64,000 nucleotides of DNA from Lutibacter flavus (lineage in GTDB: Bacteria; Bacteroidota; Bacteroidia; Flavobacteriales; Flavobacteriaceae). This document shows, piece by piece, positions 34,550-43,746 of this stretch. Numbering within the stretch: position 1 is the stretch's first letter; each line of letters begins with the position of its first letter. Made by a program: the position numbers and the translations under genes. Below the pieces are notes generated by a model that was given only the letters and a program-made list of their open reading frames with translations, was not told the origin of the DNA and searched no databases. Location: NCBI RefSeq assembly GCF_900188355.1, contig NZ_FZNX01000001.1:729754-793753 (forward strand), read 5' to 3'.

Positions 34550-37500
34550 ATGAGTATATTTAAGAAAATGCCCCAAAGAATATTAACCATGTTTAATTTT
34601 AAAAATATTAAACAAAGGTTAACTTCAAATACCAATAAATCTAGAGAAAATAGTTATAGAAAATTATTAAATAATTTAAACTTAATTGCTGTTTTTTTAG
34701 ACACAACGGGGAAGATAACCTATTGTAATTCTAGCTTTTATAAATTAACTGGTTATATACCTAAGGAAATAATTGGAAAGAATTGGTTTGATAAAATGAT
34801 TCCAATTGAAAATCAAAAAAGCAAAGAAATTTTTTTTAATGCAATGAAATTTAAAAAAATTATTGACCATTATGAAAACCCTATAATCACAAAATTTGGT
34901 GAAAAAAGAACTGTTTTTTGGAATAATTCTTTACTTAAAAATGATAGAGACGAAGTTATAGGGATTGCAAGTATAGGTGAAGATATTTCAATTCGTCAAA
35001 AAGCTATAGAAAATTTAAATAAAAGTGAAAAACAATTTCAATCATTGGTTGAAAATATTAATGATCTGGTTATGGTTACTGATGCTCAGGGAAAATTTCT
35101 ATACATCAGTCCATCAGTTGAAATTACAACAGGATATACGTTAAAAGAATTACAAAAGCATTCTCCACTAACTTTAACGCATCCAGACGATCAGGATCCT
35201 ACAAAAAAAGCAATTTCAAAAATTTTAAAAAACCCAGGAGTTCCAATAAAAAAAACAAATAGAATATTACATAAAAACGGAAATTGGATTTGGATAGAAG
35301 GAGTTGTTGTAAATTTATTGGAAGATGAAAATATAAAAGCAATAGTTGCCAATTATAGTGATATTACAGAAAAAAGAAAAACAAATCAAAAATTAAAGGA
35401 AGAACAAAATAAACTCTTAAAAATAGCAACTACAATTTCTGGCTTAATATGCTCATTGCGCTTACGCCCAAATGGCAAAATAGAAATGCCTTATGCCAGT
35501 GCAGCTATAGAAGATGTTTACGGCTTTAAATTTGAGGAAATAAAAGGAGAAAATGTGTCAAATATATTTTCCTTAATTCATGAAGAAGATATAGAGGGGG
35601 TTAATGAGTCAATTGACATATCTGCCAAAAATATGACTCCCTGGAGAAAAGAATTTCGATATACGCACCCACAAAAAGGAGAGGTTTGGATTGAAGGTTA
35701 TTCTACTCCTCAATTAGAAAAAGATGGAAGTATTATTTGGCATGGATTTATAACAGATATTACAAAGCGTAAAAAAGAAGAGGAACAACTAATACAAACT
35801 GATAATGCCCTAAAAAGTATCTATAACAATTTAGATGTTGCTATCTTTTCTATGGACACTTTAAATAATAAAATGTTGCAAGCCTCTGTAGGTCATGAGG
35901 CTGTATTTGGGTATCCCCCTCAAGATTTTATGAACAACGCACAATTTTGGTATGAACTAATTTTACCTGAAGACAGACCAATTGTGGATAGCGGTTACCC
36001 AATAATTTTAGCAGGAAAAAGTCTTCAGCATCAGGTAAGAATTAAGCGAAAAGATGGGGGAATTAGATGGATAGATGCTAAAATGAAACCAACTCTTGAT
36101 TCTAAAGGAGTTATGGTGCTTTTAGATGGAATTGTTACAGATATTACAGAACGTAAAATAGCTGAAAACCAATTAAGGGAAAGTCAAACTTTATTGAAAG
36201 ACGCTTTAAAAATATCTAAATTATGCGCTTGGGAATATGATATAGAATTAGATAAATTTACTTTTAATGATCAATTTTATGGTTTATTTAAAACTACGGC
36301 AGAAATAGAAGGTGGTTATACGATGTCATCCAAAAGATATGCAGAAAGATTTCTACATCCAGATGATGTACAAGTTGTAAGTGAGGAAATTAAAAAAATT
36401 ATTGAAACAGAAGACCCTAATTATTTTTCAGAATTGTACCATCGTATAATTTGTATTGATGGAGATGAGAGAATAATGAACGTAAATGTACGTGTTGAAA
36501 AGGATAAAGAAGGCAAAAGTATTAGATCAATTGGTGTAAGTCAGGATATAACAGAGCAAAAACGTTCAGAAAAAAAATTACGTGTTAGTGAAAAAAAATA
36601 CCGTGCAATTTTTGAAAACGTAAAAGATGTCTTTTTTCAAACTGATTTAAATTGGAAGATTATTGATATAAGTCCTTCAATTGAAAGCTTATCTGGTTAT
36701 TCTAGAGAGGAATTTATAGATGGAACTTTGGAGATTCTTTATTACAATCCAGCAGATAGAAATAAATTAATTAAAGAGACAATAGAAAAAGGGGAGTTGA
36801 AAAATTATGAAGTAAAATTAAAAACAAAAGAGGGTTTAGTTAAATTTATTTCAGTTAATTCTAATGTTATACTAAATAAATTTGGGGAACCTCATCATGT
36901 TGATGGTGTAATTAGAGATATTACCGAAAAGAAAAAAATGGTAGAAGAGTTGATCGTTGCCAAAAATAAGGCTGAAGAAAGTGATAATTTAAAAACGGCA
37001 TTTTTACATAATATTTCTCATGAAATACGTACCCCAATGAATGCTATTGTTGGTTTTTCACAACTTATGAAGGATCCGAATTTACCTCAAAAAAAGAGGA
37101 GTCATTTTATTGATATTATCAACGAAAGTAGCGATCAATTACTATCTATTATTACAGATATTGTAAGTATTGCTACCATTGAGGCAAAGCAAGAAAAAAC
37201 AGTATTAAAAGAAATTAACCTTAATGAAACATTGCAGGTAATTCTCGAAAACTTTTTATTGAAATCTAAAAACAAAGGAAATGTTGAACTTAATTTTACA
37301 CCATTTTCACAAGAAGGAATTCACATAGAAACCGATAAAACTAAATTTATTCAGGTATTAAACAATCTTATTGGAAATTCTTTAAAATATACAGTAAAAG
37401 GATTTGTGAATTTTGGATATATAATAAAAGAAAGTGAGATAGAATTTTTTGTTGAAGATTCAGGTATTGGAATTGCTTCAAATATGTTAGATGAAATTTT

Positions 37501-38104
37501 TAATCGTTTTCGTCAGGTTGAAAACAGTGATGGTCCAATGCTTGGTGGATCTGGACTTGGATTATCAATTTCAAAAGCATATGTTGAGTTACTTGGTGGT
37601 AAAATTTGGGTAAATTCGGAACTAGGAAAAGGCTCAAAGTTCTTTTTTACGATTCCACATAAAAATAAAGTTAAACCAATTATATCGGTATTTAAAGACA
37701 GGCCTAAATTAAACTTTGACTTTAATGATTCAATAACAATGTTAGTTGCTGAAGATGAGGATTTTAATTTCATGTTAATAGAAGAATTGTTTTCAGAAAC
37801 AAATATTAACCTTTTGAGAGCGGAAAATGGTATGGAAGTAGTAGAATTATGTAAATCCAATCAAGAAATTAACATTGTACTAATGGATATTAAAATGCCT
37901 TTATTAAATGGTTATGAAGCCACAAAACTTATAAAAGAATTTTCACCCAGTTTACCAATAATTGCTCAAACTGCCTATTCAACAGAAATGGACAAAAATA
38001 AAGCGTTAGAATCTGGATGTGATGATTTTATTAGTAAACCATTTAAAAAAGAAAATATTATTAATAAAATTATTGAACAATTAAACAAAGTTAAAAGTAA
38101 TTAA
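34550..38104 (+). CDS. Six-PAS hybrid sensor histidine kinase with receiver domain
   Basis: This 1184-residue protein has no clear membrane helix. Six PAS/PAC units end in GEDIS, YSDITEK, ITDITKR, VTDITER, SQDITEQ and IRDITEK, covering about residues 40-800. HisKA follows with the phospho-acceptor His at about 823 (HNISHEIRTP), then HATPase with N-box LIGNSLKYT and G2 GGSGLGL, and a C-terminal receiver with Asp at about 1111 (VLMDIKMP). It probably senses several cytoplasmic cues. A Crp-type regulator starts 51 bases downstream. No separate response regulator is next to it. Confidence 0.93.
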   Translation: MSIFKKMPQRILTMFNFKNIKQRLTSNTNKSRENSYRKLLNNLNLIAVFLDTTGKITYCNSSFYKLTGYIPKEIIGKNWFDKMIPIENQKSKEIFFNAMKFKKIIDHYENPIITKFGEKRTVFWNNSLLKNDRDEVIGIASIGEDISIRQKAIENLNKSEKQFQSLVENINDLVMVTDAQGKFLYISPSVEITTGYTLKELQKHSPLTLTHPDDQDPTKKAISKILKNPGVPIKKTNRILHKNGNWIWIEGVVVNLLEDENIKAIVANYSDITEKRKTNQKLKEEQNKLLKIATTISGLICSLRLRPNGKIEMPYASAAIEDVYGFKFEEIKGENVSNIFSLIHEEDIEGVNESIDISAKNMTPWRKEFRYTHPQKGEVWIEGYSTPQLEKDGSIIWHGFITDITKRKKEEEQLIQTDNALKSIYNNLDVAIFSMDTLNNKMLQASVGHEAVFGYPPQDFMNNAQFWYELILPEDRPIVDSGYPIILAGKSLQHQVRIKRKDGGIRWIDAKMKPTLDSKGVMVLLDGIVTDITERKIAENQLRESQTLLKDALKISKLCAWEYDIELDKFTFNDQFYGLFKTTAEIEGGYTMSSKRYAERFLHPDDVQVVSEEIKKIIETEDPNYFSELYHRIICIDGDERIMNVNVRVEKDKEGKSIRSIGVSQDITEQKRSEKKLRVSEKKYRAIFENVKDVFFQTDLNWKIIDISPSIESLSGYSREEFIDGTLEILYYNPADRNKLIKETIEKGELKNYEVKLKTKEGLVKFISVNSNVILNKFGEPHHVDGVIRDITEKKKMVEELIVAKNKAEESDNLKTAFLHNISHEIRTPMNAIVGFSQLMKDPNLPQKKRSHFIDIINESSDQLLSIITDIVSIATIEAKQEKTVLKEINLNETLQVILENFLLKSKNKGNVELNFTPFSQEGIHIETDKTKFIQVLNNLIGNSLKYTVKGFVNFGYIIKESEIEFFVEDSGIGIASNMLDEIFNRFRQVENSDGPMLGGSGLGLSISKAYVELLGGKIWVNSELGKGSKFFFTIPHKNKVKPIISVFKDRPKLNFDFNDSITMLVAEDEDFNFMLIEELFSETNINLLRAENGMEVVELCKSNQEINIVLMDIKMPLLNGYEATKLIKEFSPSLPIIAQTAYSTEMDKNKALESGCDDFISKPFKKENIINKIIEQLNKVKSN

Positions 38105-38155
38105 ATCTTTAAAGATGTTTTACTTAAAAAGCAATTTTGTTGATATTAAAAAAAT

Positions 38156-38722
38156 ATGTTAACTGAATATTTAAACAGATTAAACGAATTAAGTCCACTA
38201 AGTATTGAGAGTAAAAATTTGTTGCTCGAGCATATTTTTGTTAAAAAAATAAATGCCGGAGATTATATTTTAAAACAAGGCGATGTTTGTAAACATATAT
38301 ACTTTGTAAATAAAGGATTTGTACGCATTTTTTATTATAAAAACGGAAAGAATATAACCGAATGGTTTTCTAAGGAAAAGAGCTTTTTTTTCTCTATCGC
38401 AAGTTATTTTAATGAAACAGAAAGTAATTTAGTAATTGAAACATTAGAAGATTCAGAAATAATTTTTCTTTCAAAAGCTGGATTGGAAAAATTTAGAAAA
38501 ACCAATCTCGAAATTGCTAATTTACTTATTGAGCTTTTTTCGGGCTCATTAATATTTTCGCAACAGCGGATGGAATCCATTCAATTTGAAACAGCAAAAG
38601 ATCGTTACCAAAATTTATTAAATGAGCAACCAGGAATATTAAATAAAGTTCCTTTACATCACCTTGCTACTTTTTTAGGAATTACCCAAGAAACACTTAG
38701 TAGAATTAGAGCTAAAGTTTAA
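38156..38722 (+). CDS. Crp/Fnr-family transcription regulator
   Basis: This 188-residue protein has a cyclic-nucleotide-binding-like domain at 20-125 (GDYILKQGDVCKHIYFVNKG) and a short C-terminal helix-turn-helix (LATFLGITQETLSRIR). The arginine that contacts the cyclic-nucleotide phosphate in CRP is not evident, so the ligand may differ. It follows the hybrid kinase by 51 bases on the same strand and could be co-transcribed. The C-terminus is shorter than E. coli CRP. Confidence 0.85.
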   Translation: MLTEYLNRLNELSPLSIESKNLLLEHIFVKKINAGDYILKQGDVCKHIYFVNKGFVRIFYYKNGKNITEWFSKEKSFFFSIASYFNETESNLVIETLEDSEIIFLSKAGLEKFRKTNLEIANLLIELFSGSLIFSQQRMESIQFETAKDRYQNLLNEQPGILNKVPLHHLATFLGITQETLSRIRAKV

Positions 38723-38797
38723 ATGCTTTTTTGATAAATGTCAATTGAGATTAGATAATTAATTAAGAAATTTGAGAAACAATTAAAATTAATTAGA

Positions 38798-41119
38798 ATG
38801 AAAAATCTCGCATTATGTCTATTTGTTGCATTTACATTTCAAGTTAGTGCACAAATTTCAGATGATAAATTAAATGAAATTATAGATCAACTTACTGTAG
38901 ACGAAAAAGTTTATTTATCAATTGGAACCGGAATGGATATTCCGGGATTTTCAGATGAAAGTGACGCTCCACAAGCTGTTGTAGGTATTACACAAGATAA
39001 AGTACCAGGTGCGGCAGGAACAAGTTATACCAGTAAAAAATTAGGATTTCCGGCAGTAGTTTTTGCTGATGGACCTGCGGGAATTAGAATTAGCCCTGAA
39101 AGAAAAGAGGAGCCTAATCAAACTTTTTATGCAACGGCATTTCCAATTGGAACAAGTATTTCTTCGTCTTGGAATGTAAATTTAGCCAAAGAAGTTGGTG
39201 CAGCTTTTGGGAGAGAAGGTAAAGCGTATGGAGTAGATTTTTTATTAGCTCCTGCATTAAATATCCACCGCAACCCTTTAGGTGGAAGAAATTTCGAATA
39301 TTATTCTGAAGATCCTGTTTTGGGAGGTAAAATAACGGCAGGATTTGTAAACGGAGTTCAATCAGAAGGTATTGGAGCAACTATCAAGCATTTTGTTGCA
39401 AATAATTCTGAAACCAATAGAATGCAATTAAATACAGTTTTAAGTCAGAGAGCTTTAAGAGAAATTTACTTAAAAGGATTTGAAATTGCTATTGAAGAAA
39501 GTAATCCTTGGGCTGTAATGTCTTCATACAATAAAATAAATGGAGTTTATACTTCAGAAAGTGAAGAATTATTAACTCAAATTTTAAGAGGTGAGTGGAA
39601 ATATGAAGGTTTTGTAATGACCGATTGGTTTGCAGGAAAAGATGCTGTTGCACAAATTAAGGCAGGAAACGATTTATTAATGCCTGGAACTAATGAACAA
39701 GCAAAAAGTTTATTGGATGCAGTAAAAAATGGAGCTCTAAAAGAAGAAATTTTGGATAGAAACATAAAATATATTTTAAAACAATATTTTAAAACCTATT
39801 CATTTAAAAACTATAAACCAACTGGTAAACCCGATTTGGAAGCGCATAAAAAAATCGCTCGCAAAGCAGCTGCTGAAGGAATGATATTATTAAAAAATAA
39901 TACTACTTTACCAATTGCTACGAAAGAAAAAATAGCTTTATTTGGTGTTACTTCATTTGAAACTATTTCAGGAGGTACAGGAAGTGGTGATGTAAATAAA
40001 GCGTATATGGTTTCAATTAAAGAAGGCTTAAAAAATGCGGGGTATACTCTTGATAAAGGTTTGGTTGCTAACTATGAAGCTTATATTAAAGTGGAAAAAG
40101 CAAAAATTCCACCCAAAAAAATATTCTTTGAAAAAGACATTTTAGTTGAAGATATACTATGGTCTAAAGAAAGACTAAAGGAACTTGCAAAAACAAATGA
40201 TGTTGCTGTTTTTACATTAGGAAGAACTTCTGGAGAGTTTCAAGATAGAATAATAGATGGTGATTTTAATTTAACTGTGAATGAATTAGAATTAATTAAA
40301 AATATTAGTGCTGCTTTTCAAGCTCAAAACAAAAAATGTATTGTTGTTTTAAACATTGGAGGAGTTATAGAAACTGAAAGTTGGAAACAATATCCTGATG
40401 CAATATTATTAGCATGGCAACCAGGTCAGGAAGGCGGAAATGCTATTGGAGATATTATTTCTGGTAAAACAAATCCTTCTGGAAAATTAACTGTTACATT
40501 TCCAATCGCATTAAATGATGTTCCTTCAACCAAAAATTTTCCAGGAAAAGTTCTGGATCCAACGGCTCCTAAACCAACTAAACCTTTAGCTGCATTGCCA
40601 GCAAAAGAAATTTATGAAGAAGGTATTTATGTTGGTTATCGTTATTTTGATACATTTAATGTAAAAACATCTTATCCGTTTGGTTTCGGACTTTCTTATA
40701 CTCAATTTGAGTATTCAAAACTAGATATAACGAAAGTTGAAGATGAAATTACAATATTATGTACGGTTAAAAATACTGGTAAAACTGCAGGAAAAGAAGT
40801 GGTGCAAGTTTATGTTAAAAGCCCAGAAGGAACAATTGAAAAACCGGCAAAGGAATTAAAAGGTTTTGCTAAAACTAAATTGTTAAATGTTGGAGAATCA
40901 GAAACAGTTAAAATTAATTTAAATGTGAAGCATCTTGGCTATTATAATACAAACTCACTTTCGTGGAAACTTGATGAAGGAGCTTATGAATTTTTAATTG
41001 GAAAAAGTTCTTTAGATATAAAACTTAATGCAAGCATTACACTTAAAAGTAAAATTATTGAAACAACATCAGATTTATTAAGTCCAAAAGTTAAAATTAA
41101 TGAATTAAGTAAAAATTAA
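38798..41119 (+). CDS. Exported glycoside hydrolase family 3 beta-glucosidase
   Basis: This 773-residue protein has a signal peptide cleaved near VSAQ (residues 16-19). The GH3 N-terminal barrel has KHFVANNSE and the nucleophile D276 in FVMTDWFAG. A second alpha/beta domain follows (MILLKNNTTLPI), then a fibronectin-III-like C-terminal domain (GKEVVQVYVK and KELKGFAKT). It probably removes glucose or xylose from the ends of oligosaccharides in the periplasm. It lies alone and not in a SusCD locus, and a terminator stands right after its stop. Confidence 0.93.
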   Translation: MKNLALCLFVAFTFQVSAQISDDKLNEIIDQLTVDEKVYLSIGTGMDIPGFSDESDAPQAVVGITQDKVPGAAGTSYTSKKLGFPAVVFADGPAGIRISPERKEEPNQTFYATAFPIGTSISSSWNVNLAKEVGAAFGREGKAYGVDFLLAPALNIHRNPLGGRNFEYYSEDPVLGGKITAGFVNGVQSEGIGATIKHFVANNSETNRMQLNTVLSQRALREIYLKGFEIAIEESNPWAVMSSYNKINGVYTSESEELLTQILRGEWKYEGFVMTDWFAGKDAVAQIKAGNDLLMPGTNEQAKSLLDAVKNGALKEEILDRNIKYILKQYFKTYSFKNYKPTGKPDLEAHKKIARKAAAEGMILLKNNTTLPIATKEKIALFGVTSFETISGGTGSGDVNKAYMVSIKEGLKNAGYTLDKGLVANYEAYIKVEKAKIPPKKIFFEKDILVEDILWSKERLKELAKTNDVAVFTLGRTSGEFQDRIIDGDFNLTVNELELIKNISAAFQAQNKKCIVVLNIGGVIETESWKQYPDAILLAWQPGQEGGNAIGDIISGKTNPSGKLTVTFPIALNDVPSTKNFPGKVLDPTAPKPTKPLAALPAKEIYEEGIYVGYRYFDTFNVKTSYPFGFGLSYTQFEYSKLDITKVEDEITILCTVKNTGKTAGKEVVQVYVKSPEGTIEKPAKELKGFAKTKLLNVGESETVKINLNVKHLGYYNTNSLSWKLDEGAYEFLIGKSSLDIKLNASITLKSKIIETTSDLLSPKVKINELSKN

Positions 41120-41145
41120 TTTCAGTTTAAAAAACTGAATTTCTT
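41120..41145 (+). terminator. Hairpin terminator after GH3 gene
   Basis: TTCAGTTT at 41121-41128 pairs with AAACTGAA at 41132-41139, followed by TTTCTT. It directly follows the stop codon. Confidence 0.5.
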
Positions 41146-41406
41146 ATTGATAAATCTGTATTAAGGCTGTCTGGAAAGTTATTAAAACCTGTTTTGTCAA
41201 ACTGAGCCTGTCGAAGTTTATATTAATTAAAAATGAGTTAATATATTTTGACAAACTCAATATGACTGGAGTTTTACTTTTAAGGCAGCTTTAATTTCAT
41301 AGTTACATTTATTAGATAAAATTTATAATTAAATTTATTAAAGGAATCAATGTATTTTTCTTAATATTGATCCCATTAAACCAACTTTATAAAATTAAAC
41401 TTATAG

Positions 41407-42333
41407 ATGAAAAATAACAGTAAAGCTCTTATCATTTTAGCGTTTTTCTCTATTTATGTTATTTGGGGTTCAACTTATTTATTAAATAAAATTGCAGTAA
41501 CAGAATTGCCTCCATTTATGTTGGCAGGGTTTCGATTTATAACTGCCGGAGTTCTTATTTTTATTATAGCGAAATTATTAAAATACAAAATTTCAATAAC
41601 AAAAAAGCAATTTTTAAACTGTACAATTACAGGGTTTTTGTTTTTATCTTTTGGAAATGGCGTAATAGTTTGGGCTTTAAGATATGTTGATAGTGGTTTT
41701 GCTGCTTTAGAAGTTTCAGCTCAACCTTTAATTGTAATTCTATTAATGTTTTTTTTGGAAGGAAAAAAGATACAGTCAATGTCTTTAATTGGTGTTGTTT
41801 TGGGCTTTATTGGAATCTACTTATTGGTAAGCCAACAACATATTATAAATCAGGAAGGAAGTGGTTTAGGAATGATCATGATCTTTTTATGTATATTAAG
41901 TTGGGCCTATGGAAGTTTGTTTGTGGCTAAAGCAGATTTACCATCAAACTTTTTTGTAAATACTGGTTATCAAATGATTACTGGCGGGATTACATTAATA
42001 ATTGCAAGTTTATTATTTAGAGAAGAATGGGTACCACTTTCAGAATGGAGTAATCCAGTAATATTTTCAATGATAGGTTTGGTTATTTTTGGAGGAATTG
42101 TAGCTTTTACTGCATTTAACTATTTGCTAAGAACCGTTTCTCCTGAAAAAGTAGCTACTACAACATATGTAAATCCTATTATTGCTTTAATTTTAGGGTG
42201 GTATTTTTTAAATGAACAAATAACACAACAATCTATAATTGCTGCTATTGTATTGTTAACAGGTGTTTATTTTATAAATACCAAGAAAAAACTAACTATG
42301 TACTCAAGGTTTAGAAGTAAAAAATCAAAATAA
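41407..42333 (+). CDS. DMT-superfamily exporter (EamA domains)
   Basis: This 308-residue protein has ten predicted membrane helices in two EamA repeats (IYVIWGSTYLLNKIAV near the start; VFGGIVAFTAFNYLL and YVNPIIALILGW in the second half). The family exports metabolites or drugs across the inner membrane. A basic tail (RFRSKKSK) faces the cytoplasm. The substrate cannot be read. It precedes the tandem helicases by 66 bases, but a promoter lies between. Confidence 0.88.
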   Translation: MKNNSKALIILAFFSIYVIWGSTYLLNKIAVTELPPFMLAGFRFITAGVLIFIIAKLLKYKISITKKQFLNCTITGFLFLSFGNGVIVWALRYVDSGFAALEVSAQPLIVILLMFFLEGKKIQSMSLIGVVLGFIGIYLLVSQQHIINQEGSGLGMIMIFLCILSWAYGSLFVAKADLPSNFFVNTGYQMITGGITLIIASLLFREEWVPLSEWSNPVIFSMIGLVIFGGIVAFTAFNYLLRTVSPEKVATTTYVNPIIALILGWYFLNEQITQQSIIAAIVLLTGVYFINTKKKLTMYSRFRSKKSK

Positions 42334-42357
42334 AAAGCAATTCTAAACTTCATGTTA

Positions 42358-42384
42358 TTTGCTTTAAAAGAGTAACTATCTTTG
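42358..42384 (+). promoter_or_regulatory. Promoter of tandem DEAD-box helicase genes
   Basis: TATCTTTG at 42377-42384 matches the -7 consensus TAnnTTTG exactly, with TTTG at 42358-42361 as a -33 element (15-base spacing, slightly short). It lies 15 bases before the ATG at 42400. It therefore rules out the in-frame TTG at 42382, which is part of the promoter itself. Confidence 0.55.
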
Positions 42385-42399
42385 CAAAAAATATTTTTT

Positions 42400-43737
42400 A
42401 TGTCAAATCAGTTTTCCGATTTAGGAATTATAGATGCAATTCAAACAAGTTTAGCAACTTTAAACATAAGTAAACCAACAGAAATTCAAGAAAAAACCAT
42501 CCCTGTTTTATTAAATAAAAAGGATGATTTTGTTGGATTGGCAAAAACAGGAACAGGAAAAACTGCTGCTTTTGGTTTGCCATTATTGCAATTAATAGAT
42601 GAAGAAAACACAGCAATACAGGCTGTTATAATAGCTCCAACAAGAGAGTTAGGACAACAGATTTATTCTAATTTAGTATCATTTTCAAGTAATTTACCAA
42701 ATATTTCAATTGCTTCAATTTGTGGTGGAACACCTATTAAACCTCAAATAGAGCTTTTAAAAAGTGATACTCATATTGTAGTTGCAACTCCAGGGCGTTT
42801 AATAGATTTGATAAAGCGTGATGCTATAAACATTAAAAATGCAAACTATTTGGTGTTGGATGAAGCTGATGAAATGGTAACTTCATTAAAAGAAGGTTTG
42901 GATGAAATAGTAAAAGAACTACCTAAATCCAGAAGAACATTTTTGTTTACTGCAACAATGCCTGGAACTATTAAGCAATTGATTCAAAATTATATGTCTA
43001 AACATGTAATTCAGGTAATTGCTGATATGGAAACGGTTGGACATCAGGGAATAGATCATCAATATGTTGTTGTTGAACCTATTGAAAAATTAGATGTTTT
43101 AATGCATTTTTTAAATTCAAAAGAAGGGGAAAGAGGTATTATTTTTTGTAAAACTAAGGCAGCTGTTAATAAATTAGCAAAAAACTTAGCAATTAACAAA
43201 TTCTCTTCTGGTGCAATACACGGAAGTTTGTCACAACCAATTCGTGATCGAATTATGGGGCAATTTAGAGAAGGACATATTAATATATTAGTTGCTACAG
43301 ATTTAGCAGCAAGAGGTATTGATGTAAAAGAAATTTCATATGTTGTAAATTACCATTTACCAGATGTTCCGGATACGTATGTGCATAGAAGTGGAAGAAC
43401 TGCTAGAGCAGGGGCAAACGGACTTTCTTTAACTATTTTACAACAAGAAGAAGTAGATGACTTAGCTGATTTTGAATCAGAATTAGGAATTTCTTTTAAA
43501 GAATTCAAAAAAGCGGATGCTCAAAGTATTGAAGAAAATAATATGCTTTTGTGGGCAAAGAAAATTTTTAAAACAAAACCAAATAGAAATATTTCTGAAA
43601 GTCTAAAAGGAGAAATTAAAGCTATTTTTCATCACCTTACAAAAGAAGAATTGGTTGATAAATTGGTTTCAAATTATATTTCACAGCATTCAACACCCGC
43701 TTCAAAAACTGAAGCAACTAAAAATAAAAAAAAGTAG
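42400..43737 (+). CDS. DEAD-box RNA helicase
   Basis: I start at the ATG at 42400 (445 residues), because an earlier TTG lies inside the -7 element. Helicase motifs are in order: Q motif (TEIQEKTIP), AKTGTGKT (I), PTRELGQQ (Ia), DEAD in VLDEADEM (II), FTATMP (III) and HRSGRTARAG (VI). The C-terminal 70 residues are basic (TKNKKK tail). It remodels structured RNA, in ribosome assembly or mRNA decay. A second helicase gene starts nine bases after its stop, so both come from one message. Confidence 0.93.
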   Translation: MSNQFSDLGIIDAIQTSLATLNISKPTEIQEKTIPVLLNKKDDFVGLAKTGTGKTAAFGLPLLQLIDEENTAIQAVIIAPTRELGQQIYSNLVSFSSNLPNISIASICGGTPIKPQIELLKSDTHIVVATPGRLIDLIKRDAINIKNANYLVLDEADEMVTSLKEGLDEIVKELPKSRRTFLFTATMPGTIKQLIQNYMSKHVIQVIADMETVGHQGIDHQYVVVEPIEKLDVLMHFLNSKEGERGIIFCKTKAAVNKLAKNLAINKFSSGAIHGSLSQPIRDRIMGQFREGHINILVATDLAARGIDVKEISYVVNYHLPDVPDTYVHRSGRTARAGANGLSLTILQQEEVDDLADFESELGISFKEFKKADAQSIEENNMLLWAKKIFKTKPNRNISESLKGEIKAIFHHLTKEELVDKLVSNYISQHSTPASKTEATKNKKK

Positions 43738-43746
43738 TTTATAATT

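Noticed and set aside
42382-42384. TTG start for the first DEAD-box helicase.
   Set aside because: The codon is inside the TATCTTTG promoter box, so it cannot be in the transcript as a start.
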